Positions 35,264 through 44,821 of a stretch of 64,000 nucleotides of DNA are shown piece after piece. The DNA lies in assembly GCF_900451095.1 (NCBI RefSeq), contig NZ_UGHV01000001.1, positions 806,001-870,000 of the forward strand. Reading direction: 5' to 3'. The number at the start of each line of letters is the position of its first letter. Position 1 is the stretch's first letter. This stretch comes from Helicobacter canis. GTDB taxonomy: Bacteria > Campylobacterota > Campylobacteria > Campylobacterales > Helicobacteraceae. Made by a program: the position numbers and the translations under genes. The notes under the pieces were generated by a model. It was given only the letters and a program-made list of their open reading frames with translations. It searched no databases and was not told the origin of the DNA.

Positions 35264-35869
35264 GTGATGAAAACGCCTATTACGCGCTCATTTAACAAAG
35301 TCGATACAGATTTATTTGTCCGTAATTTGATTTTTTCTATTTTGTATATTAGTGTGATTCTAGGGTTTTTTAACTACCTACTTTGGCCCACGATCATTGC
35401 CTTTAAATCCCAATATATCCTAGAGCGCAAGGAAAAAATCATCTACAATGAAATTAAAAAGGGCTATGATAATTCCGCGCAGCGACTGCAGGATTTCATC
35501 ACAAACAATCGCCCAATTTTTGCCAAGCTTAGCAATCAAAATGCCCTTGAAGAAGTAAAAAGCCTTATTGCCTCCTACCTTACTATCAAGTCTATCAAGC
35601 AAGTCCAAAGCAGCACGCAAGAAGACAACCAAACCATAAACACCACTTATGCTTTCACCACACAGACAAAAAATGTCGCAAATATGTGGCAGCTTATGGA
35701 AAAGCTATCCACCCTAAATGCAAGCGTAGTGATCAACCCACCCGTGCAGATCAACCGCGCCAGCTTGCAAGCAGATGTTTATGACATAAGCTTTAGTCTA
35801 GAAATCGTGTATAACACCTATCAAATCCCCACTCACACCCAAAAGCTCCTTGAACACCTGCCAAACTAA
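35264..35869 (+). CDS. PilO-like bitopic membrane protein
   Basis: The 201-residue protein has one membrane segment (residues about 20-40), a coiled-coil-like stretch (about 50-80) and a compact periplasmic C-terminal region, as in PilO/GspM. A Shine-Dalgarno GGAG precedes the ATG. It is the third gene of the trio, followed after nine bases by the metallophosphoesterase gene. No sequence motif settles the assignment. Confidence 0.45.
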   Translation: MMKTPITRSFNKVDTDLFVRNLIFSILYISVILGFFNYLLWPTIIAFKSQYILERKEKIIYNEIKKGYDNSAQRLQDFITNNRPIFAKLSNQNALEEVKSLIASYLTIKSIKQVQSSTQEDNQTINTTYAFTTQTKNVANMWQLMEKLSTLNASVVINPPVQINRASLQADVYDISFSLEIVYNTYQIPTHTQKLLEHLPN

Positions 35870-35878
35870 TATTGTGCT

Positions 35879-37267
35879 ATGAAGATTTTAGCCATTATCG
35901 CAGTGATTTTTAGCTTTTTGCTAGGGAGCAAGCTCTATATCTATTGGCGGTTATCGCGCTCTTCGTGGGTGTTTTCTAGATATAAAAAATCTCTTGCAGC
36001 CACACTTTTGCTAGTGTTTATCTGCGAGGTTGGATTCTGGATTTTGGCAAAGGATCTGCGCTTTTATGATGTGGGCTACAATGTTTTAGGACTTTGTGTA
36101 GCGATCACTTATTGCTTGTTTGTGGCGTGCTTGTGTGTGGATATATTGTGGCTTTGTGGCAAGGCATTATCTAAGATGCTAAAAAAAGTGGATTCTAGAA
36201 ATACACAAAATCTACACAAGCAAGCCGACTCCACCTTTTTGTCATCGCGAGACTTCCGCAAGGAAATCGCGGCGATCCACGGCGCAAACCTAGAATCCGC
36301 TTTTTCAAAAGTGGATTCTAGAGACTCTAAGGGGTGTGGGGACTCTAGGGACTCTAGGCATTCTAAGGATTCTAGTGGCACTCACGCCATAGCCCAATCC
36401 CTAGAATCTCACGCGCCAATGCCACTCTCTCGGCGCAAGTCTCTAAAGATCTTGCACGATTTGGGCGTGTTTGGGCTGTTTTTTCTCTTTTTCTTCACAA
36501 GTCGCAATAATGCCCTGCACACGCCACCGGTGCGCAATGTAGCAATCCCACTTCCTAAGCTAAAACAGCAAAAACGCATAGCAATGATTAGCGATGTGCA
36601 TATCGGGCATATCCTTAAAGCCGAGTTTTTAGAGCGTATTGTCGCTAGGATCAATACCCTAAATGCCGATATTGTGGTGATTGTGGGGGATTTGATTGAT
36701 GATGATATAAGGAAAATTAGCAAGGAGTTTGGCGCATTGCAGGCAATTGCTAGCAAAGAAGGCGTGTTTTATGTCAATGGCAATCACGAATACTACCACG
36801 GCATCGCACCTATAATGGAATTTATGCGAAAAAGCGGGGTGCGCGTGCTAGATAATGAGTCCATCGAGCTAAGCGGCTTTAATCTCGCTGGGGTGAATGA
36901 CCTAGCGGGCTTGCGCTTTAAAGAGTATGAGCCTAATTTAGAGCGTGCTAAGCAAGATCTTAACCCCAGCAAGCCTAGTATCTTGCTAGCCCATCAGCCT
37001 AAATTTGCTAGGCTCTATGATGTGAGTGAGTTTGACTTAGTGCTAAGTGGGCATACGCACGCGGGGCAGGTTTTCCCGATGTCGATTTTTGTCTGGCTAG
37101 ATCAGCACTATATCCACGGACTCTATAACCACACAAAAGACACCAAGCTCTATGTCAGCTCGGGGGCGGGATTTTGGGGACCAAGCTTCCGCTTTTTAGC
37201 CCCTAGTGAGATTGTTTGTATTGATTTGTTGCCTAGTGAGAGTGCGCACAATACACAAATATCATAA
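35879..37267 (+). CDS. Membrane metallophosphoesterase with repeat insert
   Basis: The 462-residue protein has two to three N-terminal membrane segments (within residues 1-95) and a C-terminal calcineurin-like domain (from about residue 225). Metal-binding motifs are ISDVHIGH, VGDLIDD, NGNHEY, AHQP and SGHTHAGQ. The layout is like YaeI-type phosphodiesterases. Between the two parts lies a repeat insert (nt about 36180-36400) with class A and B motifs and a 9-bp tandem array. The frame is intact. Substrate unknown; some relatives hydrolyse lipid A precursors. Confidence 0.85.
   Translation: MKILAIIAVIFSFLLGSKLYIYWRLSRSSWVFSRYKKSLAATLLLVFICEVGFWILAKDLRFYDVGYNVLGLCVAITYCLFVACLCVDILWLCGKALSKMLKKVDSRNTQNLHKQADSTFLSSRDFRKEIAAIHGANLESAFSKVDSRDSKGCGDSRDSRHSKDSSGTHAIAQSLESHAPMPLSRRKSLKILHDLGVFGLFFLFFFTSRNNALHTPPVRNVAIPLPKLKQQKRIAMISDVHIGHILKAEFLERIVARINTLNADIVVIVGDLIDDDIRKISKEFGALQAIASKEGVFYVNGNHEYYHGIAPIMEFMRKSGVRVLDNESIELSGFNLAGVNDLAGLRFKEYEPNLERAKQDLNPSKPSILLAHQPKFARLYDVSEFDLVLSGHTHAGQVFPMSIFVWLDQHYIHGLYNHTKDTKLYVSSGAGFWGPSFRFLAPSEIVCIDLLPSESAHNTQIS
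36183..36400 (+). repeat. Repeat insert in the metallophosphoesterase gene, including a 9-bp array
   Basis: Class A motifs lie at about 36185-36198 and 36307-36320 and a class B unit at 36241-36280. From 36314 to 36376 seven 9-base units based on GATTCTAGA/GACTCTAGG run in tandem, encoding DSR-like triplets. Nine-base units keep the frame whatever the copy number. Confidence 0.85.
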
Positions 37268-37303
37268 ATTATTGAACTATTGAAAATGTAGTAGTTAGCA
37301 GTA

Positions 37304-37391
37304 TGGCAGAGAGGAAGGGATTCGAACCCTCGAAGGCTTGCACCTTACACGCGTTCCAGGCGTGCTCCTTCAACCACTCGGACACCTCTCT
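37304..37391 (-). tRNA. tRNA-Ser (anticodon GGA)
   Basis: The minus strand folds as a class II tRNA of 88 bases. The acceptor stem is AGAGAGG/CCTCTCT, the anticodon arm is CACGCCTGGAACGCGTG with GGA at 37357-37355, and a long variable arm and T-loop TTCGAAT are present. CCA is encoded at the 3' end. It reads UCC/UCU serine codons. A TATAAT box lies just upstream at 37405-37410. Confidence 0.95.
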
Positions 37392-37404
37392 AAATAAAGT
37401 GCGC

Positions 37405-37410
37405 ATTATA
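37405..37410 (-). promoter_or_regulatory. -10 box of tRNA-Ser
   Basis: TATAAT within GCTATAATGCGC on the minus strand, 14 bases upstream of the mature tRNA 5' end. Confidence 0.7.
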
Positions 37411-37535
37411 GCATATTTTATGTGATCTACCCACACTTCACAAAACACAGCAAAGCTAGATCAAATGACAAAACTTTTATCAATTACTAGGCAAATATAT
37501 ATTAGTATTTCATCTATTTTGTGATCCTAAGGCTT

Positions 37536-39125
37536 ATGATGTTCCCCACTTTAGAGACGATACCTGCTGCTGCCTTACTCCAGCAAGGCTACACGCATTT
37601 GCCGGTGGCAAAGGAGCTTTACGCAGATTTTATCACGCCCATAGAAGCCTTACGCGCTTTGAAGGCACATTCTTTAGAGAGCTTTTTACTAGAATCTATG
37701 CAGGACCCAAACAATCGCGGACGATATAGCTTCCTAGGCTTTGAGCCGCTTGCGCAAGTGCGCTCTTGCAAGGGGGAGATCACGCTCACTACCACAGAGC
37801 CTGCCCTGCTCTCCCTAGCCCAAAATCCTAGCACCAAAAGCGGTGATTCTCTCACTTTCACCGCCAAGCCCAACGCCTTTTTGCGCGAGATGTTGCGCTT
37901 ATACAAATCCCCAAAGCTTAGAGATATGCCGCCTTTTACCGGTGGGCTTGTGGGGTATTTTGCCTATGAGTTTATCCGCTATGCAGAAAGCGCACTTGAT
38001 TTCCCCGCGCCCAAACCTCCGCTAGAATCCAGCGCGTGGGAGTTGGATTCTAGCGATGATATGCATCTTATGCTGTTTTTGCATATTGTGGTGTTTGACC
38101 ACTTACGCCAAAAGCTCTTGCTAATCACCAATGTCAATCTAGCACAGCTAGAATCTAGCTACACACAAGCCACACACAAGCTAGATTCTATCGCGCAGAT
38201 CTTGTATCGTGCTAGAAGCTCTAGGCGCGTATTTGCGCCCTTTAGGCTAGAATCCTCGTTTTCACGCTACTTTACCAAGGAGCAATTTAGCCAGAGAGTC
38301 CAAGCTGCTAAACACTACATCAAGCAAGGCGATATTTTTCAAGTCGTGCTATCAAACCCTATGCAAGCCAAAGCGAGCGGCTCGCTTTTTGATGTGTATC
38401 GCGTGCTTCGCACAAGCAACCCTTCGCCCTATATGTTTTATCTCTCAAGTGATGAGCTAGAGATCGCTGGGGCTTCCCCTGAGACGCTTGTGCAGCTAGA
38501 ATCTGGTGCGATCACGACTTATCCGCTAGCAGGATCGCGCCCACGCGGAGCAAATGAGCAAGAAGATATGCAGCTAGAGCTAGAGCTTTTGCACGATGAA
38601 AAGGAGCTAAGTGAGCATAATATGCTAGTCGATCTCTCGCGCAATGATATGGGGCGTGTGGCGCAAATTGGCAGTGTCAAGGTTACACACTATAAGCAGA
38701 TTGTCAAATATTCCCACATTATGCACTTGTCTTCTAGTGTTGTTGCAAAGCTGGATTCTAGGAATGATGCCCTAGATGCGCTTGGGGCGATCTTGCCTGC
38801 TGGCACACTCTCTGGTGCGCCCAAAATCCGCGCGTGTGAGATTATCTATGAGCTAGAAGATATGCTGCATTCTGGAGGTCGTGGGATTTATGGTGGGGCG
38901 ATAGGGTATCTGGATTTTACCGGCAATATGGACACTTGTATCGCTATCCGCCTAGTGTATAAGAGAGGTGATAGAATCTTTGTGCGATCTGGGGCGGGGA
39001 TTGTGTATGAGAGCGATGAAAATGCCGAGTGGCAAGAGCTAGATAACAAGGCTAGGGCTATTATCCACGCTTTAGAGCTAGCAAGTGCCGGACTTGATAG
39101 GGGGCTAGATGATACTCTTGCTTGA
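37536..39125 (+). CDS. trpE: Anthranilate synthase component I
   Basis: The protein of 529 residues converts chorismate to anthranilate with the TrpG glutaminase. It shows the C-terminal chorismate-binding core: QVVLSNPM, ASPETLVQLE, PLAGSRPRG, DEKELSEHNMLVDLSRNDMG and AGTLSGAPKIRA. I use the ATG at 37536, preceded by AAGG; an in-frame GTG at 37521 is possible. Class A-like GATTCTAG/CTAGAATCC words occur in it but not as inserts. The 3' end overlaps trpG by 17 bases. I see no leader peptide or attenuator in the 145 bases upstream. Confidence 0.95.
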   Translation: MMFPTLETIPAAALLQQGYTHLPVAKELYADFITPIEALRALKAHSLESFLLESMQDPNNRGRYSFLGFEPLAQVRSCKGEITLTTTEPALLSLAQNPSTKSGDSLTFTAKPNAFLREMLRLYKSPKLRDMPPFTGGLVGYFAYEFIRYAESALDFPAPKPPLESSAWELDSSDDMHLMLFLHIVVFDHLRQKLLLITNVNLAQLESSYTQATHKLDSIAQILYRARSSRRVFAPFRLESSFSRYFTKEQFSQRVQAAKHYIKQGDIFQVVLSNPMQAKASGSLFDVYRVLRTSNPSPYMFYLSSDELEIAGASPETLVQLESGAITTYPLAGSRPRGANEQEDMQLELELLHDEKELSEHNMLVDLSRNDMGRVAQIGSVKVTHYKQIVKYSHIMHLSSSVVAKLDSRNDALDALGAILPAGTLSGAPKIRACEIIYELEDMLHSGGRGIYGGAIGYLDFTGNMDTCIAIRLVYKRGDRIFVRSGAGIVYESDENAEWQELDNKARAIIHALELASAGLDRGLDDTLA

Positions 39126-39690
39126 TAACTACGATAGCTTCTCTTACAATCTCTACCAGCTGCTATGTGAAAATGGCGCAGATATAGAAGTCTATCGCAA
39201 TGACAAAATCTCCCTGCAAGACATCAAGGCTATGTCCCCACAAGCCATCATCATCTCCCCGGGTCCCAAAGCCCCTAAAGACGCTGGGATTTGTATTGAG
39301 GCTATCCGCACATTTGCGCCAACTATCCCTATATTTGGCGTATGTCTAGGACATCAGGCGATTTGCGAAGCCTTTGGCGGCAGGGTAGGCAGTGCGCCAG
39401 AGCTTATGCACGGCAAGCAAGATACCATAGAGCTTGACACTACAAGCCCACTTTTTGCCAATCTCCCTAGACACATTGCAGTGGCGCGTTACCACTCTTT
39501 GTGCGCTTTGGAGCTAGGCAGCCAGCTAGTCCCTATCGCCCACACGCTTAAAGGAGCGATGATTATGGCACTGCGCCATAAGAGCTATCACACCTATGGC
39601 GTGCAGTTTCACCCAGAATCCATTTTGACGCCAAAAGGCGCGGTGATTATCCGTAATTTTCTCTCACTCATACACAAAGGCAGACAATGA
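39109..39690 (+). CDS. trpG: Anthranilate synthase component II (glutamine amidotransferase)
   Basis: The 193-residue class I amidotransferase supplies ammonia to TrpE. The oxyanion segment PGPKAPKDAG, the catalytic Cys in GVCLGHQAI near residue 78 and the His-Glu pair in QFHPESILT near 171 are present. TrpG and TrpD are separate genes here, with a four-base overlap, rather than fused. Confidence 0.95.
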   Translation: MILLLDNYDSFSYNLYQLLCENGADIEVYRNDKISLQDIKAMSPQAIIISPGPKAPKDAGICIEAIRTFAPTIPIFGVCLGHQAICEAFGGRVGSAPELMHGKQDTIELDTTSPLFANLPRHIAVARYHSLCALELGSQLVPIAHTLKGAMIMALRHKSYHTYGVQFHPESILTPKGAVIIRNFLSLIHKGRQ

Positions 39691-40697
39691 TCAAAGACGC
39701 CATAATCGCCCTAGCAAAAGGGCAGACCCTAAGCTACAAGCAAGCCAAAGAAGCGATGGATGCCATTATGAGCCAAGAAGCTAGCGATATACAAATCGCT
39801 GCTTTTCTCACCGCCCTAGCTCTAAAGGGCGAGAGTATCGATGAGATCACCGCGTGTGCGGAGTCTTTGCGCGAGCATTGCGTGCGATTGCTGCATAATA
39901 TGGAGGTGCTAGAGATTGTAGGCACCGGGGGCGATGGCTCAAACTCCTTTAATATCTCTACTGCAAGTGCCATTGTAAGCGCAGCAGGAGGGGCGAAAGT
40001 CGCCAAGCACGGCAACCGCTCGGCTTCCTCACAATGCGGCTCTGCTGATGTGCTAGAGGAGCTTGGGGTGAATATTATGCTTGATAAAGAGCGATCCCAA
40101 AGGCTTTTAGAGGAAATTGGGATATGCTTTTTGTTTGCGCAAAATTATCATATCGCTATGCGCTATGTCGCCCCTGTGCGCAAGCAGCTAGGAATCCGCA
40201 CGATTTTCAATATACTAGGACCTTTGAGCAATCCTGCTGGGGCGAGCTTGCAGCTTATGGGTGTGTATGATGAGAGCTTGTGCGAGCCGCTAGCACAGGT
40301 GATGAAAAATCTCGGCGTGAAGCGAGGAATGGTCGTCTATGGGCAAGATAGCCTTGATGAAATCTCCCTAAGCGCGCCTACGACAATCTGTGAGATTAAG
40401 GAAGGGGCGATTAGCTCTTATGTGTTTTCACCTAGGGATTTTGGGCTAGAGCTTTGCGATAAAAGCGCATTGCAAGGTGGGGATAAAGCCCATAATGCAC
40501 GCATTATCCAAGAGATTTTTAGCGGACGGGATAAGGGCGCGAAATACCACGCCACCTGTCTTAATGCCGGCGCAGCCCTGTATATCGCCAGCAAGGCACA
40601 GAGCTTTAAAGATGGATTCTACCTAGCCCAAAGCTTGATTAACTCTAAGCAAGCCCACAATAAGCTAGAAGAATTTATCTCTAAGAGCAACAATTAA
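39687..40697 (+). CDS. trpD: Anthranilate phosphoribosyltransferase
   Basis: The 336-residue enzyme adds phosphoribosyl to anthranilate. The PRPP-binding motif GTGGDGSNSFNIST at about residues 76-89, KHGNRSASSQCGSADVLE near 107 and GPLSNPA are present. It ends the trpEGD unit; trpC, trpF, trpB and trpA are not in the window. The MBOAT gene starts eight bases downstream. Confidence 0.95.
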   Translation: MIKDAIIALAKGQTLSYKQAKEAMDAIMSQEASDIQIAAFLTALALKGESIDEITACAESLREHCVRLLHNMEVLEIVGTGGDGSNSFNISTASAIVSAAGGAKVAKHGNRSASSQCGSADVLEELGVNIMLDKERSQRLLEEIGICFLFAQNYHIAMRYVAPVRKQLGIRTIFNILGPLSNPAGASLQLMGVYDESLCEPLAQVMKNLGVKRGMVVYGQDSLDEISLSAPTTICEIKEGAISSYVFSPRDFGLELCDKSALQGGDKAHNARIIQEIFSGRDKGAKYHATCLNAGAALYIASKAQSFKDGFYLAQSLINSKQAHNKLEEFISKSNN

Positions 40698-40705
40698 GGA
40701 CCCCT

Positions 40706-43700
40706 ATGCTCTTTAACTCCTATCTTTTTATCTTTTGCTTTTTGCCCATAGTGTGGGCTATCTTTCATCTCCTTAAAGCCCTTAGTATCACACAAAACTC
40801 TAGCGTGTATATGAGCCTTGCTAAAGGCTTCTTAGTGCTAGCAAGCTTGTTTTTCTACGCCTATTGGAAGCTTATCTATCTGCCTATACTACTAGGCTCA
40901 ATGCTTGTGAATTATGGTGTGGTTAGGGGGATTTTGTGTAGTAGAAACGGGGGGGGGGGGGAAGCTAAGTAAGGATTCGGCTTGCGGGCTAGAATCGGCG
41001 ATTGCTTCATCTCGCGGCGTCGATAGACCGCAAGTCTTATCTTCCTTGCGAGATTTGCAAAACGCCAATTCTAGCTCCACAATCCTAGAATCCCATAGCA
41101 GTAATGAAAGCCACAAAACAAGGCGCAGCCGCAGTTTCTTTAGTAAATCCACCGCGAGCGACTTTAAACTAGAATCCACTTTTTTACAAAGCCGCGATTC
41201 TAAGAGCAACGCCTATTTTCTGTCATTGCGAGCTTTGCTCCGCAAAGCGTGGCAATCCATAAATAAAAAAGTGGATTCTAACTTTGAAGTTATGGATTGC
41301 CACGCAACCGCTACCGCGCTTGCTCGCAATGACGCAGAAAACGCCGCTAGTAAAAACGCGGATTCTAGCACCGCCACAACTCTCAACGAGCAGCCAAAGG
41401 ATTCTAGGATTTCTATCCACAACGCTCAAAATGTGTTTGATAAAAATTCGCAGGCGGAAGGATTTTGCGATGAAAAAGCAGGGTTGTGCAGTGGCGAGCA
41501 AGGAGATAAGACTTGTGGTCTATCGACGCAGGGAGCCACAAACTCCCTGCTTTTTCGCGCAAAACAAGCGAAGCGAAGTTTCTTTAGAAAACAAGCAAAG
41601 CGGTGCGAGCGTGAGCTCGCAGGTTTCTTTAGAAAGCCAACGCCCAAACCAAACCAAGCCCAATCCTCCAAAAAGCTCAATCACCCTAAAGCCCTTTTAA
41701 TCCTTGGCATTATCTTCAATCTCTGCTTGCTAGGTATCTTTAAATACACAGACTTTTTCTTAGAGAATTTCAATCTTTTTACCAAGCTTTTAGCTTTAGA
41801 CTTTGCTATCCCGCTGCCGCATATTCTCCTGCCCTTAGCCTTATCGTTTGTAACATTCCAGCAAATCGCTTTTCTTGTGGATTGTTATAAGCAAGCCACA
41901 GAGAGAGAATCAGCCCCAGAATCCAGCAATCCAACACAAGAAATCCCATATACGAATTTTTTGGATTACTGCTTGTTTATCACTTTCTTCCCTCAGCTAA
42001 TTGCCGGACCGATTGTGCATCATAAAGAGATGATGCCGCAGTTTCACGCAATGGGCAGGAGGGCTTCGGTATTGGGCGAGCATTCCCCAAAAAGCTCCCA
42101 TAGCCCCACCGCAATTCCTAAAATCCTTGAAGAAAAACAAGCCGAGTGTGAAAAATCGCCCTTCTTGTCATTGCGAGCCGACTTGTCGGCGCGGCAATCC
42201 ACACAAACACAGACACAAAACCTAGAATCCACTTTTGATAAAACGCAAATGGATTGCCACGCAACCGCTGCCGCGCTTGCTCGCAATGACGCAGAAAACA
42301 CCGCTAGTAAAAAAGTGGATTCTAGTGTGGATTGCCACGCAACCGCTGCCGCGCTTGCTCGCAATGACAGAAATAACGCCACTTTTGGAAAAGTGGATTC
42401 TAACCTTGAAGCTGAAAATGTAAAAAACACCGCACAGGATTCTAGGATTTGCTATGAGAAATCTTTGCTTTGCGAGCCGCGCAAGGAGATAAGACTTGAG
42501 TGTCTATCGCGTGAGCTAGGCGATGCAATCAAAGATTTATCGCGCAAAACAAGCGAAGCGGTGCAAGGCGAAGCCGAAGCAGGTTTCTTTAGTAAAGCCG
42601 AATCCTCCAAAAAAACTGAATCGCTCCAAATGCAAAAGCCAACGCCTAGTATTATAAATTGGGAATACATCGCCAAAGGTCTCTTCATCTTCTCCATCGG
42701 TCTTTTTAAAAAAGTAGTCATCGCCGATAGCTTTGCCAAATGGGCAAATGCTGGATTTAGCGCGGTAGAAAATGGAGCTGTTTTAAATTGCTTAGAATCG
42801 TGGGCGACAAGCTTAAGCTATACCTTTGAGCTTTACTTTGATTTTAGCGGGTATTGCGATATGGCAATAGGGCTGGGGCTGCTTTTTGGGATCATTTTGC
42901 CTATCAATTTTAGCTCACCTTATAAGGCATTAAATATCGCGGAGTTTTGGAGAAAGTGGCATATCACTTTAGGGAGATTTTTGAAAGAGTATCTCTATAT
43001 CCCACTAGGGGGCAATCAAAATATTAAACGCGTTGTCTCTTTGACTCAAAATGGCGATTACAGCGGCGATTCTGCACTCATTAGCATTCAAGGTAAATCC
43101 CTTGAATCGCCTTGTAAAGCCCCATTTTTAGCTCAAAGATACTGCCGCGAGCCTGCACCACAGAAAAAAGAATCGTGGCTTAATAATCTGCTTACATTAA
43201 GAAATCTGTTTATCGTGGCGTTTTTAAGCGGAGTGTGGCACGGAGCTGGGTGGGGGTTTGTGATATGGGGGAGCTTGCACGGGCTAGCAATGGTAGTGCA
43301 TAGGGGTTATATGCTTTTGTATAAAAAGCTGGATTCTAGGGTGGTATATGCTCGCTTTATGCAAAGCAAAGCCTATATCCTTCTGTGCTGGCTGCTTACT
43401 TTTAATTTTGTCAATATCGCTTGGGTGTTTTTTAGAGCTGAAAATGTGCAAGGAGCAATCAACCTGCTTAAAGGAATGTTTGGTGGAGAGGTGGTGTGGC
43501 TTAGGCTCACAGACTCTGGCACAGTTAGCACAAACTCTATCGAAGTGTGGGGGTGGATTTTCCTAGCGTTTATCCTAGCTCTAGCGTGTAAAAATAGCAT
43601 AGCCCTAAGCACGCATATCAGCAGGGTGGGCGTTATTTTTGCTGGTGTGGGCTGCGCGATTTGCTTGCTAAAAATCATCGGCGATAGAGGTGCTAGCTCG

Positions 43701-43724
43701 CCGTTTTTATACTTTAATTTCTAG
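40706..43724 (+). CDS. Phase-variable MBOAT O-acyltransferase, currently out of frame, with large repeat inserts
   Basis: Frame one (40706-40972) encodes 88 residues with two membrane segments and stops just after a G13 run (40949-40961). The rest is open in the next frame to 43724. With 12 or 15 G the two join (GGGGKLSKDS). The downstream part carries MBOAT signatures: PQLIAGPIVHHKEM, LYFDFSGYCDMAIG, NFSSPY, FWRKWHITLGRFLKEYLYIPLGG and WHGAGWGFVIWG with the catalytic His. The family (AlgI, DltB, PatA) moves acyl groups to envelope polymers. Repeat inserts lie at about 40971-41690 and 42060-42650, plus a shorter one near 43040-43180, all apparently in loops. The partner gene follows nine bases on. 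Confidence 0.88.
40949..40961 (+). repeat. G13 homopolymer, predicted phase-variation switch
   Basis: Thirteen consecutive G at codons 82-86 of the MBOAT gene, by far the longest such tract in the window. The present length ends translation at TAA 40970-40972. A change to 12 or 15 restores the 900-plus-residue frame. Confidence 0.9.
40971..41690 (+). repeat. First repeat mosaic of the MBOAT gene
   Basis: Contains class C units at about 40976-41062 and 41465-41545, class B palindromes at 41222-41259 and 41294-41333 (opposite orientations), class A motifs near 41170-41184 and 41270-41280, and class D units at about 41566-41635. It is open for about 240 codons in the host frame. Confidence 0.88.
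42060..42650 (+). repeat. Second repeat mosaic of the MBOAT gene
   Basis: Class B units lie at 42167-42200, 42251-42290 and 42329-42368. Class A motifs are near 42227-42239, 42312-42325 and 42390-42402. A class C unit lies at about 42450-42545 and a class D unit at 42558-42596. Again open in the host frame, between the conserved PIVHHKEMMPQF segment and the membrane segment IAKGLFIFSIGLFKKVVIAD. Confidence 0.88.
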
Positions 43725-43732
43725 GGGCGGTT

Positions 43733-44797
43733 ATGGAGTATAGGCGATTAGTGGTAGGTTTTGGTATATCTGTGTTGGTGGCTGTGGTGGGGTATTTTAC
43801 TATGCTGGTAGTTGGTGTGCGCTACCAAATGCCACTGCTAAAAAATGCTGAAGTGTGGCTAAAAGATGTCTATGCGGTAAAAGATAGGCTAAACAAAAAG
43901 CCCACACAACGCCCGCGCGTGCTTATCTTTGGTGGGTCAAATGTGCTTTTTGGCTTTAATGGGGCGATGATAGAGGCTAATGTCCCTGTCCGCTTTATCA
44001 ATTATGGCACACACGCGGGGCTGCCGATCAACTACCAAGTGGATAAAATCCTACACACAGCAAGGAGTGGGGATATTGTCTTCTACTCGCCTGTCTTTAG
44101 CGCGTTTTTTGCCACAGAGCCTTATGAAGATTTGTGGTATGTCCAAAATATGATGTCTTGGGATAAGGAGTATGATAAATTCATCACAAAAAAGTCTGTA
44201 TTCCTAGCATATCTTTATAATGATCCTATGCGGATATTTCAAAATCTAGCCAAAATCCTTGTGCGCTCTCTCCTTAAAACCAAAGAGCCAGCCACACCTA
44301 AAGCCAACGCCACCCCCACTAAAAAGTTGCTAAAAGATGGCTTGCAGATTTTGCCTTGTGGGCAGGAATTTTACGGATATAGTTATAGATCGCTTAGTGC
44401 AAATGGGGATTTTTGCTCGCAATACACTGCTACAAGCTTGGCGGCAAATGAGCCATATATCTATGCTGATGCCACGCTCTCGCGCTTTTTTATCCAAGAG
44501 TTTTCGCGCTTGCAAGACTTTGCTAAACGAAGTGGTATTAAGGTGTTTTTGCTCTATCCTGTGAGTATGGAGAATCCACTCTTTAGCCATAATGATAGCA
44601 AGACACTAGAGAAAATCCACCGCCTAGAGTCCCAGCTTTTAGCGCGTAATATAGGCTTTGCAAACTCGTGGGAAGATGCGCATTTTGATCGCAAATATTT
44701 CTATGATACAGGCTATCATCTTAACAAGCACGGCGTAGAGCTACACACCATAGCCTTTATCAAGCTACTGCGCTCTATCTTGCAAGCAGGGGGCTAA
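43733..44797 (+). CDS. DltD/SGNH-like membrane-anchored partner of the MBOAT protein
   Basis: The 354-residue protein has one N-terminal membrane segment (residues about 8-28) and then an SGNH-hydrolase-like domain. RVLIFGGSNVLFGFNG holds a possible GxS nucleophile, and FYDTGYHLNKHGVELH near the end supplies the Asp-His pair seen as DxxH in this superfamily. MBOAT plus DltD/PatB-type pairs esterify teichoic acid, alginate, peptidoglycan or cellulose. In Helicobacter, peptidoglycan or a surface glycan is the likeliest acceptor, but the substrate is not shown by the sequence. Confidence 0.75.
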   Translation: MEYRRLVVGFGISVLVAVVGYFTMLVVGVRYQMPLLKNAEVWLKDVYAVKDRLNKKPTQRPRVLIFGGSNVLFGFNGAMIEANVPVRFINYGTHAGLPINYQVDKILHTARSGDIVFYSPVFSAFFATEPYEDLWYVQNMMSWDKEYDKFITKKSVFLAYLYNDPMRIFQNLAKILVRSLLKTKEPATPKANATPTKKLLKDGLQILPCGQEFYGYSYRSLSANGDFCSQYTATSLAANEPYIYADATLSRFFIQEFSRLQDFAKRSGIKVFLLYPVSMENPLFSHNDSKTLEKIHRLESQLLARNIGFANSWEDAHFDRKYFYDTGYHLNKHGVELHTIAFIKLLRSILQAGG

Positions 44798-44802
44798 AAT
44801 AC

Positions 44803-44808
44803 TATAAT
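44803..44808 (+). promoter_or_regulatory. Predicted -10 box of recG
   Basis: TATAAT in ATACTATAATCGCGC, 26 bases before the first recG ATG. Confidence 0.6.
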
Positions 44809-44821
44809 CGCGCTAATCCTA

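Noticed and set aside
41213-41501. Minus-strand frames opposite the MBOAT repeat region
   Set aside because: They are repeat translations on the other strand; the repeats are open both ways, and the MBOAT frame joins conserved enzyme parts.
40971-42650. Clustered repeats considered as a CRISPR array
   Set aside because: Units differ in length and class, face both ways, have no regular spacers, and no cas genes are present.
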